From positions 124,001 to 188,000 of the forward strand of contig NZ_JANUEQ010000002.1 in assembly GCF_024807845.1 (NCBI RefSeq): a DNA stretch of 64,000 bases, written 5' to 3'. Source of the DNA: Klebsiella sp. BIGb0407 (GTDB lineage: Bacteria; Pseudomonadota; Gammaproteobacteria; Enterobacterales; Enterobacteriaceae). The notes below the pieces were generated by a model that did not search any database, was not told the origin of the DNA, and saw nothing but the letters and a program-made list of their open reading frames with translations. Each line of letters starts with the position of its first letter. The first letter of the stretch is position 1. The position numbers and the translations under genes were made by a program. Positions 25,305-36,272 of this stretch are shown here, in pieces.

Positions 25305-26579
25305 TTACTCGACAAATTTCAATAAAGGAGAGATGCACAGCAGAACACCATAGAAAGCAACATAGTAGTTCTTTTTCGACCTTAAATTCTCCAGCGCCGA
25401 CACTTTAGCAACCAGATAAAAGGGGATTAAACAGGCCACAAGGCCAAAAATTGGTCCGGATACCTGCATCAGTAGCATAACGGAGATATCAAAACTGACC
25501 CAACCCCAAAGGAATACCACAATGCTCACCACTATCACCGTTGAGAGCAAACTACGATTTACATTACTGGCACGAGAGATGCGTGAGATAATATTAACGG
25601 CTAAGCCCATCACCGCCTCTTTAAAGCCCAGATAAATACTGAAAAAAGCCGTTAATATGGCAAAGATATTCAATGTTACTGACAAAATATTCACCAAATT
25701 CCCCGGCATAATTTGCGATGCCAGTGCCAGAGCCGATATATTTTGTTCCAGCGCAGAAGCCGCTTCTTCTTTAGTAATTGAAAAAGAAAATGAGAAGGCA
25801 AAGAACAGTACGCTAACAACCAGAATGATATAAGCAATACGCGTTGCCCTGACCGATCTCATTGAGGCAATAACAGGGTCAGATTCAACTTTTCGAAATG
25901 CAATATTCATGGGGTTAAGAATTTGCACAAACAAAATCGAAAATAGCGTAAAAGGTAATGTCAGTAACACATCACGTAAAAATATAAATACAGGTGGGAA
26001 TTCAGAAATATTACTCAAAGACCAGAAAGGTAGCATCACCACACCAAGGAAGACGATAATGCCCAGCTTAAAGGCAATCATAGGACCCGAGATACGAAAT
26101 AACAGCTTCTCCCCCTGGTTGGCAATCAGTACCACAATAACTAGTAAAATCAGTGGATACCACGCTGTTTTCGACAAAACAGACTCAGTGACATGATAGC
26201 TTTTTAAATAAACAGCACTATCATTCACCAGGCTCATGGAGTAATTCAAAATTCCCGTTAATAACATCAAAAAATACATAACACCGAGTAATGCCCCCCA
26301 GTTTTTGCCTAAGTACTGAGTAATAATTTCCGCATAACTCTCGCATGACTTGGTTTGCGTTAATGTTTTTAGATACAGATCTTGCAACCAGTAGACGGCG
26401 GGATAGCTCAAAGCGACTGAAGCAACAAAGACCCAGATCCCTTTCACTCCGACCTGGACAGGCATATAAATAATTCCAGCACCAATCGCCATGCCAATAC
26501 ATAATACCACCCAGCCCATATCATAACTGGTAAAAGGTATTTTTTGTTTAATCACAGCTTCTGTTGTATTCACTGTCAT
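25305..26579 (-). CDS. HAAAP-family amino-acid permease (SdaC/YhjV/YhaO type)
   Basis: A 424-residue inner-membrane carrier with about 11 helices. The first helix GMAIGAGIIYMPVQVGVKGIW and the YPAVYWLQDLYL segment are characteristic of the hydroxy/aromatic amino-acid permease family, nearest by eye to the YhjV/YhaO branch. An AGAGG ribosome site precedes the start. It lies 39 bp upstream of the MetC-like gene and follows the lysR gene on the same strand. I infer uptake of a sulphur or hydroxy amino acid used by the lyase; the substrate is not readable from sequence. Confidence 0.82.
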   Translation of the reverse strand: MTVNTTEAVIKQKIPFTSYDMGWVVLCIGMAIGAGIIYMPVQVGVKGIWVFVASVALSYPAVYWLQDLYLKTLTQTKSCESYAEIITQYLGKNWGALLGVMYFLMLLTGILNYSMSLVNDSAVYLKSYHVTESVLSKTAWYPLILLVIVVLIANQGEKLLFRISGPMIAFKLGIIVFLGVVMLPFWSLSNISEFPPVFIFLRDVLLTLPFTLFSILFVQILNPMNIAFRKVESDPVIASMRSVRATRIAYIILVVSVLFFAFSFSFSITKEEAASALEQNISALALASQIMPGNLVNILSVTLNIFAILTAFFSIYLGFKEAVMGLAVNIISRISRASNVNRSLLSTVIVVSIVVFLWGWVSFDISVMLLMQVSGPIFGLVACLIPFYLVAKVSALENLRSKKNYYVAFYGVLLCISPLLKFVE

Positions 26580-26749
26580 TTTAAACCTCTATCTAAGAGA
26601 CCTATATTTTTTTATGCGGCTCAATGAATTGGCCATTTTTATTCAGAACGCTATGGCATTCTGATAGCGCTATATTTCAGTGAAAGGATCAGAGAAGCAA
26701 TTTCCAATCGACTTAATTACCTTGATTTGTGATTGACTCGGATTAATGG

Positions 26750-26780
26750 CAGAAACTGTGAAAATGATTCACAGTTTCTG
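26750..26780. terminator. 13-bp perfect hairpin between lysR and the permease gene
   Basis: CAGAAACTGTGAA and TTCACAGTTTCTG flank a 5-nt loop. It lies 17 bp past the lysR stop, so terminator of lysR is the simplest reading, although no T run follows. The inner part resembles a CRP site with a 7-bp spacer. Confidence 0.5.
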
Positions 26781-26796
26781 TCTTTGACAACTCAGA

Positions 26797-27714
26797 CTAC
26801 ATCACAGTTTTGAGTGGCAGCCTGGCCTTTAGAAATGTCAGAAATCTTTTAAGGGTTCGGTTATCTTTCGCCGAAGAGCTGATAACCGCCTGTAAACGAT
26901 GCGTCACACCGGGATCATAGTCGGCTAGCACACGAATTAATTTCCCTGTGTTCACATAATGGGTCACCAGATAATCAGGCAAGCAGGCAATTCCCCCGTG
27001 CAGAAGCGCACGCTGAAGTAACAGTAAACTAGAATTACAGGATAAATGAGGAATCACTCTCACTGTTTCACTCTTGCCCTGATGATGAAATATCCAGCGC
27101 CCATCATGCATCATATTGGGGTAAACAAGGCAGTGGTGAAAACGGAGATCGGAAGGGGCTGAAATTGGCGGATGGCGCTTCAGGTATTCGGGTGTTGCAC
27201 AGTAAAACCAGCGTATATCCATCAGAGGCTGGGTATTATCGTCGGTTATCGAAGCTTCTGAAGTGATCCTGAGTGCGACATCAAACTCATTTCTGTCAAG
27301 ATTGACGAATTTATCATCCAGAGCAACATCAATCATGACGCCTGGGTTCATCTCCTGAAACTCACTGGATAGCCACGGAAGATGAGTACACCCCAGGGCG
27401 ACTGAGCAACTGACATGCAGCACTTCACCTTCCCCGCCTGACGTTCGGTTACTGTCGACAATACTTTCGATCTCAGTCACAACGCGATGTGCCAGTTGTA
27501 AAATACGGCGTCCATCGACCGTCAATTGAAAAGGCCGGGTTTCACGAAAAATAAGCGGGCTTCCCACGGTATTTTCCAGCTGTGCCAGACTTTTGCTGAC
27601 AGCAGAGGGAGTGAGGCCAAGCTCCCGCGCCGCTCTGGACATATTTCCGGTCTCGGCAACCTTAATGAAAATTTGGAATTGGTTCAGATAGCCCGACAGG
27701 TTAGGTATATTCAT
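26797..27714 (-). CDS. LysR-family transcriptional regulator
   Basis: A 305-residue regulator. An N-terminal winged helix-turn-helix (GNMSRAARELGLTPSAVSKSLAQLE, about residues 20-45) is followed by a periplasmic-binding-like effector domain. It is upstream of and co-oriented with the permease and MetC-like genes, so it probably controls them in response to an amino acid. The target and ligand are unknown. Confidence 0.88.
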   Translation of the reverse strand: MNIPNLSGYLNQFQIFIKVAETGNMSRAARELGLTPSAVSKSLAQLENTVGSPLIFRETRPFQLTVDGRRILQLAHRVVTEIESIVDSNRTSGGEGEVLHVSCSVALGCTHLPWLSSEFQEMNPGVMIDVALDDKFVNLDRNEFDVALRITSEASITDDNTQPLMDIRWFYCATPEYLKRHPPISAPSDLRFHHCLVYPNMMHDGRWIFHHQGKSETVRVIPHLSCNSSLLLLQRALLHGGIACLPDYLVTHYVNTGKLIRVLADYDPGVTHRLQAVISSSAKDNRTLKRFLTFLKARLPLKTVM

Positions 27715-27796
27715 TTATCCCCTGTAAATTTTTTCATTATTTTTGCTCTTATTTTTATTATCGGGTATTCAGGAAGGGGTCTGTCAACTTCAGTTT

Positions 27797-27838
27797 CTGA
27801 AACAGACAGTGCGCTCTATGGCGCACTGTCTGTTTCAG
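27797..27838. terminator. 18-bp perfect hairpin between the GPH transporter and lysR genes
   Basis: Arms beginning CTGAAACAGACAGTGCGC with an exact 18-nt complement around TCTATG. It lies just past the stop of the minus-strand transporter gene. There is no T run, but the stem is exceptionally stable. Confidence 0.65.
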
Positions 27839-27855
27839 AGATATAAAGACTCGGG

Positions 27856-29244
27856 TTATTTTAGCGGGATATTCGTGGCGCTAAGCGCAATCTCTTCAGA
27901 TCCCGGAGCAACTGATTTGCGCCTATCTAAATCGCGACGGATCTCTTCATACTGAGAGTCCAGTTTGTAAAAACGCCCCATCCAGATCATGGAGAGCAGA
28001 ATAAGCCCGGCCGGTATATAGAGATAACAGGCTTTGATGGCGAATAGCGCTTCCGGAGACTGGCTCTGATTAGCCATATAGTCTCCCCAGGAAAGCAGCC
28101 CTCCGGAAATAGCCCCGGCACCTGCCATTGCGACTTTACCGAGAAAACCATTTACCGAAGTCAGAATACCGGCAGTATTAATTCCCGTTTTCCATTCGCC
28201 ATAATCAACGGGGTCAGCCTGCATAGAAAAATAGATAGTCGTTCGCTGCCCTGCTCCAATAGAAAGAATAACCGCCCCGGCTAATAGCCCCATAACACTT
28301 TCATTCGACAAAATCATTACCGCCATTCCAGCAAGATTAATGGTGCAAGAGACCTGGTAGACGTAGATTTTTTTCATTTTTGAGGCAAGCCAGGGCACGG
28401 TGAGTGTGCCCAGCAGCGGGACAAAGGTTGATATTCCGGCAACTAAAGCCGTCAACTCAACGCTTCGAACATGATAAGTGAAATAGTAAACCAAGGCACC
28501 GGTCTGAAAGAAGAACGCCCCCCACATCAGAAAGATATTTGCCGCGAATACCTTCCACGGCTGATTATGTTTCAGGCCATACCAGGCCCGTGTCAGCGTC
28601 ATCTTTTCATTAACGACATGAATTTTCTCTTCCACATGGCGAAAACTGAGTAGCAGGAAGAAGCTGGCAATGCAGCCAAAGATAATCGCAGTGTAGAGAA
28701 AGCCCTGTTCCTGATTACCCTCACCTAAGGTTTTAACCAGAGGTAAAGTCGCCACCGCCACCAGCGTCGCGCCCAGTGAACCCATAATGATGCGCACCGT
28801 CGATAATAGGGTACGTTCTTTAGCGTCATTGGTCAGAAATGGCAGCATCGCGCTAAAAGGAATATTGACCAGGGTATAGAGGAATGAGAGGCACAGATAA
28901 GTAATAAAGGCATAAATCAGTTTGCCGATGGTTGAAAACTCTGGCACCCAGAACACCATCACGCAGAGTAAACCAAAAGGAACGGCACCGATGAGTAGCC
29001 ATGGGCGGCAACGCCCCCAGCGGGTGGAGGTATTGTCTATTACCAGCCCCATTAATACATCGGCAACACCATCCACTATGCGCGTTATCAGAAACATAAG
29101 ACCGGCATAGTAAGCGGGTAGCCCCATAATATCAGTGTAAAAAAACATCAGATACAACGAAATAAGCTGCCAGACCAGATTACAGGAGAAATCGGCAACG
29201 CCGTAACCCAGTCGTTGCTGCCATTGAGCGAAGGTAGAGGTCAT
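27856..29244 (-). CDS. GPH-family sugar:cation symporter
   Basis: A 462-residue MFS/GPH carrier with 12 predicted helices. The family region DVLMGLVIDNTSTRWGRCRPWLL is clear. It is 13 bp downstream of the GH78-like gene on the same strand, so it should import the rhamnosyl or uronosyl oligosaccharide that the hydrolase cleaves. The start MTSTFAQW at 29244 has AAGAGA upstream and fits the family N-terminus; a frame extension to 29301 would overlap the hydrolase gene. Confidence 0.85.
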   Translation of the reverse strand: MTSTFAQWQQRLGYGVADFSCNLVWQLISLYLMFFYTDIMGLPAYYAGLMFLITRIVDGVADVLMGLVIDNTSTRWGRCRPWLLIGAVPFGLLCVMVFWVPEFSTIGKLIYAFITYLCLSFLYTLVNIPFSAMLPFLTNDAKERTLLSTVRIIMGSLGATLVAVATLPLVKTLGEGNQEQGFLYTAIIFGCIASFFLLLSFRHVEEKIHVVNEKMTLTRAWYGLKHNQPWKVFAANIFLMWGAFFFQTGALVYYFTYHVRSVELTALVAGISTFVPLLGTLTVPWLASKMKKIYVYQVSCTINLAGMAVMILSNESVMGLLAGAVILSIGAGQRTTIYFSMQADPVDYGEWKTGINTAGILTSVNGFLGKVAMAGAGAISGGLLSWGDYMANQSQSPEALFAIKACYLYIPAGLILLSMIWMGRFYKLDSQYEEIRRDLDRRKSVAPGSEEIALSATNIPLK

Positions 29245-29257
29245 ATTATTCTCTTTT

Positions 29258-30823
29258 TTATTTTTGACGTAACAACCATGCCGGAGTACAGCTCCACGCA
29301 TGACAATAGCTGTTTACCAGAGGGCTACCATAAGGCGATAAGTCAGGCTTTTCCGGGTGAAAGACTTCCCAGAAAGTATCTGCTCCACGGTTAACCATCT
29401 CTCCCCAGTAAGCTTTGATTTCCTGCTCCGCCCTGTCCTGCTGCCCACACTTGAGAAGCGCCTCAACATAGTGATGCATCATATAGGGTGTTTGAGGCGT
29501 GATAGCGGGAGGATCGGTAGCCAGTTTGTTGAGCAGCGCCTGCCGGAAAGCCTCATCGCCCACTCCCGCCAGAATCATCCACACCTGAGAGGCCCATGAA
29601 ATTTGCCGTTCATCGCCGCTGACAAAAAAACCGGATTCAGGCTGCCAGAGTTTTTTCAGGCTGGCCTCTTTTAAGCGCCGCTGGAGCTGCTCAATCACCG
29701 CGCTATATTGCGGTGCGACTGCGCTGGCGAGAGGTATCGCTTTCTGTAAACAATAGATAAATACCCCTTGGGCTGAAGCTTGTTTATTCAGTTGCTCATG
29801 CCAGTCGATAAAAACCCACCATTGTTCGCTATCTTGCAGCAGGTCATCGGCATTCAGTCTTTCAATAGCCAGTTCAATTTGTCGCCAGGCCGTTGGCCAG
29901 AGGTCAGCAACCGTCTGTCTGTCGCCTGTTTGAGTGAAGTAATCTGCAAGCGTTGCCACGAAAAAAAGTGAGTAATCCAGCAGGTAGGTATCATCCGCAA
30001 TCACCTCGGGCTGCATAAAAAGATTGGCGGCCACCATGCCGTCATCACGGGTGACGGCGGCAAAAAGATACAGGCAACGGCATACCAGACTGTTCTGCTG
30101 AAAGGTTTCGTAGTTGACGAGTGCCTGTAGGCGTAAATCACCTAACCATAACCTTCTGTCACGCTTAGGGCCGTCTTCAAACACGGTCTGCATGCAGTTT
30201 TTCAGCGTCAGGATGCTGATATCATCGATCTTCTGTAGTAGCGGATCGTTAAAACGGGTGAGAGAAGTCAACGTGCCAGCAGATGACACACGGGTAAAGG
30301 AAATATGATTAAGCTGAATGCCAAATTTCTGCGAAGTCGCCACAACCCGTATTTTGATATACCGACAACAATAACGTCGCGGTAACTCAATATGGGCCGG
30401 CAGTACATCAAGATAACGATGTTCCTGCTGGAACCAACTACTACTTAGCCAGCCAGAATAATCGGAGAAATCTTCAGCCACTTCAGCCGGAATTTCACCA
30501 AAAATAAACTGCAGATGTACAGGCGCATCTTGCGGACTGCCCACAGCTTCACAACCAACATTCAGATAACCCACACAATGGGTGCCTAAATCGAGAATGA
30601 CTTCGTCCCCGGTATTCAGGCGCTGTGTTTCCAGCTGTTCTGGTATCGCAATATCTTCTGCAACCCAGCCATGTGGTTGTATATCATCCTTACGCATAGC
30701 GACAGTTGCGCGAGGTTTGATAGTGGTTAATTGTAATTCTGGCGTCAGAGATTCCGCCAGTTGAAGAAACCGGGCATTTCTTCGCAGACGGTGATCCTGC
30801 AGTTGCTGAAATCCTTGTGCCAT
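29258..30823 (-). CDS. Cytoplasmic GH78-like alpha-L-rhamnosidase family protein
   Basis: A 521-residue protein without signal peptide. An N-terminal beta-sandwich of about 190 residues precedes an (alpha/alpha)6 barrel. The family landmark EDGPKRDRRLWLGDLR (compare the CPQRDER-WxGD motif of GH78) and the late PYMMHHYVEAL segment support an alpha-rhamnosidase-like enzyme. A strong GAGGAGG site precedes the start. Paired with a GPH importer and divergent from a RhaS-like regulator, it likely removes rhamnose from oligosaccharides imported intact, for example from rhamnogalacturonan. Shorter than many GH78 enzymes; the substrate is inferred. Confidence 0.75.
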   Translation of the reverse strand: MAQGFQQLQDHRLRRNARFLQLAESLTPELQLTTIKPRATVAMRKDDIQPHGWVAEDIAIPEQLETQRLNTGDEVILDLGTHCVGYLNVGCEAVGSPQDAPVHLQFIFGEIPAEVAEDFSDYSGWLSSSWFQQEHRYLDVLPAHIELPRRYCCRYIKIRVVATSQKFGIQLNHISFTRVSSAGTLTSLTRFNDPLLQKIDDISILTLKNCMQTVFEDGPKRDRRLWLGDLRLQALVNYETFQQNSLVCRCLYLFAAVTRDDGMVAANLFMQPEVIADDTYLLDYSLFFVATLADYFTQTGDRQTVADLWPTAWRQIELAIERLNADDLLQDSEQWWVFIDWHEQLNKQASAQGVFIYCLQKAIPLASAVAPQYSAVIEQLQRRLKEASLKKLWQPESGFFVSGDERQISWASQVWMILAGVGDEAFRQALLNKLATDPPAITPQTPYMMHHYVEALLKCGQQDRAEQEIKAYWGEMVNRGADTFWEVFHPEKPDLSPYGSPLVNSYCHAWSCTPAWLLRQK

Positions 30824-31031
30824 GTTTACCTCCTCATCAAGTAGTACAGAGAAGATTAAGGGTGAGTCCGATAAGACGACTATTGTGAAATTGCCATTTA
30901 TTAAGGGGAGATGTCACTGGAAGAGTGTTGTGAAAGGACGCGATCACAGTTTAGCAACAAGGGCTGGAAAGCGTAAAAATCATGCCTTAATGTAAGCACA
31001 CTCTCTCTCGTTTCTCTGGAACGTCAGCATT

Positions 31032-31862
31032 ATGCATAAGCTCTATATTGACGATTATTTCATTCATAACAGCGACCCATTCTCTGTCTACGCAAGCGAT
31101 CCTGAAGATAATAATCACGAGCATTGCCATGAGTTTGCAGAACTTGTTCTCGTAGAGCACGGGCATGGCTTGCATGTTATCAACGGTAAGCCGAGCTACA
31201 TACAGGAAGGGGATATCTTCTTTGTTAACGAGGGGGATTATCATTTTTATGATGAGCTGGGGACACTAAAAATAACCAATGTGCTGATTAATCGCAGGCA
31301 AGATTTTCATTTTCTGAGCAATATCGATCCTTTAATTCATCGTATCAATGAAGCCGCAAAATTGCAGCGGGGATGGTTGCTGCCTGAACAGCGGAATAGC
31401 TGCCAGTCTCTGATAGCGCAACTGGGTCATTCTCAGCCACAAAATCCCGATGATATGGCGCGGGCTTTTAAAGAGATGATTTTTTTCCAGCTGTTAATGG
31501 CCATTAATCAGGCAACCAGCGATATCAGCCGCAGCCATACCAAATACAAATTACATCAGTTGATTGGCTGGCTACAGGAGAACTGTTTTGAAGAGATAAA
31601 TTGGGAAATATTAGCTGACCAGTTTTTACTGACTAAACGAACCTTGTATCGCCAGATTAAATGTACGACCGGTATGACCCCTGAACATTTTATTAAAAGA
31701 CTCCGCCTGGTTTCTGCCCGGGCAAAAATACGGGAAAGTGAAGAAAGTATCACTGATATTGCCTATATGTGTGGTTTTTCAAACAGCAATCACTTTACCT
31801 CCTGCTATAAAAATGTCTTTGGCCATACGCCTTCCAGTGAACGTACCAGAGCACAGAATTAA
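31032..31862 (+). CDS. AraC-family regulator, RhaS-like
   Basis: A 276-residue regulator. An N-terminal cupin sugar-sensing domain (HEHCHEFAELVLVEHGHGLHVINGKP) resembles RhaS, and two C-terminal helix-turn-helix units follow, the second being ITDIAYMCGFSNSNHFTSCYKNVFG. It is divergent from the GH78-like hydrolase and transporter genes with a 208-bp shared promoter gap. It probably activates them in response to L-rhamnose or a related sugar. RhaS similarity is by eye; the ligand is inferred. Confidence 0.84.
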   Translation: MHKLYIDDYFIHNSDPFSVYASDPEDNNHEHCHEFAELVLVEHGHGLHVINGKPSYIQEGDIFFVNEGDYHFYDELGTLKITNVLINRRQDFHFLSNIDPLIHRINEAAKLQRGWLLPEQRNSCQSLIAQLGHSQPQNPDDMARAFKEMIFFQLLMAINQATSDISRSHTKYKLHQLIGWLQENCFEEINWEILADQFLLTKRTLYRQIKCTTGMTPEHFIKRLRLVSARAKIRESEESITDIAYMCGFSNSNHFTSCYKNVFGHTPSSERTRAQN

Positions 31863-31937
31863 GATAGATGCTCAGAAATGTATACCCCTTGCGATGATGG
31901 GCGATGAGATGCAATAAATATTCATCATATCGTCTTA

Positions 31938-31958
31938 TTAATGAATATCACTCATTAA
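31938..31958. promoter_or_regulatory. Palindromic operator-like site upstream of the aldo/keto reductase gene
   Basis: TTAATGA-ATATCAC-TCATTAA: 7-bp arms and a 7-bp spacer, about 125 bp before the start codon. The binding protein is unknown; the size suits a dimeric repressor or LysR-type protein. Confidence 0.35.
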
Positions 31959-32064
31959 CCCTAGCTCATTTCCCCGTCTAATCGAATAAATCACTTTGCG
32001 TTATGCTTTTCTCGGTCAATCGCTGACGGATAACGTCATGCTGTATTTGACGTTTAACCCATGA

Positions 32065-33072
<1,008 letters not shown>

Positions 33073-33106
33073 AATTCAAACGGGTCCGTCATGTTCTGCG
33101 GACCCA

Positions 33107-34442
<1,336 letters not shown>

Positions 34443-35273
34443 ATGTTACCGATAGAAAGACAACAAAGAATCATTGATGAAATAAATATAAATGGCAGAG
34501 TGCTGGTGGTGGAATTAGTGGCGCTGTGTCAGGTATCTCAGGAAACAATTAGACGAGACCTGAGCCAATTAGAAAAAAGAGGTTTATTACAGCGTAGTCA
34601 TGGTGGTGCCGTTCTCGCTAAAAGAGAGATAAATACATCGCAAAATAATACCCGTGTTGTGAATGAACAGGGGTTATCTTTTCGCCAAAGAATGAACGAA
34701 AAAGTCGATGAGAAAATGGCGATAGCGAAACGCGCATTAGATTTTGTCAGTCCCGGTGATTGTATATTAGTTGATGACAGTACTACCGGCTGGTATTTCT
34801 CACGCCAGTTACCTGATATTGAATTAACTGTAATCAGTAACTCTCTTAGAGTTGTTCAGACATTAGCCGCGCGCAGTAATATAAGAACCATTTGCCTCGG
34901 CGGAGAGTATTCAGACAGATATGAAAGTTTTCATGGTGTCGTAACTGAACAGCCATTACGTGAATTTCAAATTAATAAAATATTTTTCTCCTGCAGTAAT
35001 TTAAGCAGCGATGGTTATTTACGTGAAGAAAATGAAAATAGCGCTCACCTTAAACAACAAATGATTTTTGCAGCAGAACGTAAATATCTGTTGCTTGATA
35101 GCAGTAAATTTTTGCACCCCTCATTCGCAAGGATCTGTCATTACCGCGATGTGGAATTTCTTATTACTGACCAATTAAAAAACAAAGAACTGGAAAAGGA
35201 ATTAGCGTGGAACGGCGTCAATATTATCGACTGCTCGCAACGCAATAATCCTAAACAGCTAATTAAAAATTAA
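34443..35273 (+). CDS. DeoR-family sugar-operon regulator
   Basis: A 276-residue regulator. The N-terminal DeoR helix-turn-helix reads VVELVALCQVSQETIRRDLSQLEKRG, followed by the RSHGGAVL hallmark. The C-terminal sugar-phosphate-binding (DeoRC) domain includes LVDDSTTGWYFSRQL. The start MLPIERQQR at 34443 has GGAGG five bases upstream. It is the first gene of the ABC transport/kinase operon (12-bp gap to the next gene) and likely represses it until a phosphorylated sugar binds. Confidence 0.88.
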   Translation: MLPIERQQRIIDEININGRVLVVELVALCQVSQETIRRDLSQLEKRGLLQRSHGGAVLAKREINTSQNNTRVVNEQGLSFRQRMNEKVDEKMAIAKRALDFVSPGDCILVDDSTTGWYFSRQLPDIELTVISNSLRVVQTLAARSNIRTICLGGEYSDRYESFHGVVTEQPLREFQINKIFFSCSNLSSDGYLREENENSAHLKQQMIFAAERKYLLLDSSKFLHPSFARICHYRDVEFLITDQLKNKELEKELAWNGVNIIDCSQRNNPKQLIKN

Positions 35274-35285
35274 ATCGGAGTCTTT

Positions 35286-36269
35286 ATGAAGAAACATCTT
35301 ATTACCTGCAGCCTGATTGCCCTGTTCGCCACCACTGCCGTTCATGCTGAAGACAAAGTACGCATGGGTGTCGTGGTAAAAATCGGCGGTATCCCTTGGT
35401 TTAATGCCATGGAAGCCGGTATTAAAAGCGAAGCTGAAAAACGCGGAATCGATGCGTGGATGATAGGCCCGACGGCTGCTGACCCTGCATTACAGGTCCG
35501 TGCTATCGAAGATTTAATCGCCCAGAAAGTCGATATCATTGGCGTCGTTCCTAACGACCCGAAAGTACTGGAACCTGTAATTAAACGCGCTCGTGATGCC
35601 GGAATAAAGGTCATCACGCATGAGTCTCCGGGCCAGAAAGATGTGAACTGGGATTTTGAACTGGTTGATGCCCAGACTCATGGAATCAACCATATGAAAG
35701 AATTAGCCAAGTGCATGAAGGAAGAAGGCAAATATGCCATGTACGTGGGCAGTCTGACCGTTCCTCTGCATCAGGAATGGACTGACTCAGCATTAAATTA
35801 TCAGAAAGAACATTACCCTAAAATGCAGCTGGTGACTGACAAATTTGGTGTCGGTGAGTCGCTCGATAACTCTATCAGAACCACCAATGAATTGATGTCC
35901 AAATACCCGGATCTTAAAGGAATTATGGCGTTTGGTTCCCAGGGTCCGATCGGTGCCGGACGTGCGGTAATGAGCCGTAATAAAACAGACCAAGTCTGTG
36001 TCATTGGTTCCTTCAGCCCGGGCCAGGGTGCCACCCTGGTACAGAGAGGCGCGATTAAAGGTGGATATATCTGGAACCCACAGACCGCAGGTGAAGTGTT
36101 CGTTCGTGTCGCCGATATGCTGGAAAAAAATGAACCAATCACTGACGGCATGACCATTGAAGGTTTAGGTAAAGTCAAAGTTGACCAGGAAAATCGCACC
36201 ATTCTGGGTAATAGCACAGAAAGCCTGGATAAAGAAAACTTACCGAAACTGGTAAAAATGGGACTGTAA
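35286..36269 (+). CDS. Periplasmic sugar-binding protein of a carbohydrate ABC importer (LsrB/RhaS-like)
   Basis: A 327-residue family-4 (PBP1-like) binding protein. The signal peptide ends at AVHA before EDKVRMG. The core includes DLIAQKVDIIGVVPNDPKVL and GIKVITHES, typical of ribose/AI-2/rhamnose binders; it is nearest by eye to the LsrB/RhaS branch. Downstream epimerase and kinases suggest a ketohexose, aldohexose or pentose ligand. The ligand itself is not readable from sequence. Confidence 0.87.
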   Translation: MKKHLITCSLIALFATTAVHAEDKVRMGVVVKIGGIPWFNAMEAGIKSEAEKRGIDAWMIGPTAADPALQVRAIEDLIAQKVDIIGVVPNDPKVLEPVIKRARDAGIKVITHESPGQKDVNWDFELVDAQTHGINHMKELAKCMKEEGKYAMYVGSLTVPLHQEWTDSALNYQKEHYPKMQLVTDKFGVGESLDNSIRTTNELMSKYPDLKGIMAFGSQGPIGAGRAVMSRNKTDQVCVIGSFSPGQGATLVQRGAIKGGYIWNPQTAGEVFVRVADMLEKNEPITDGMTIEGLGKVKVDQENRTILGNSTESLDKENLPKLVKMGL

Positions 36270-36272
36270 AAA

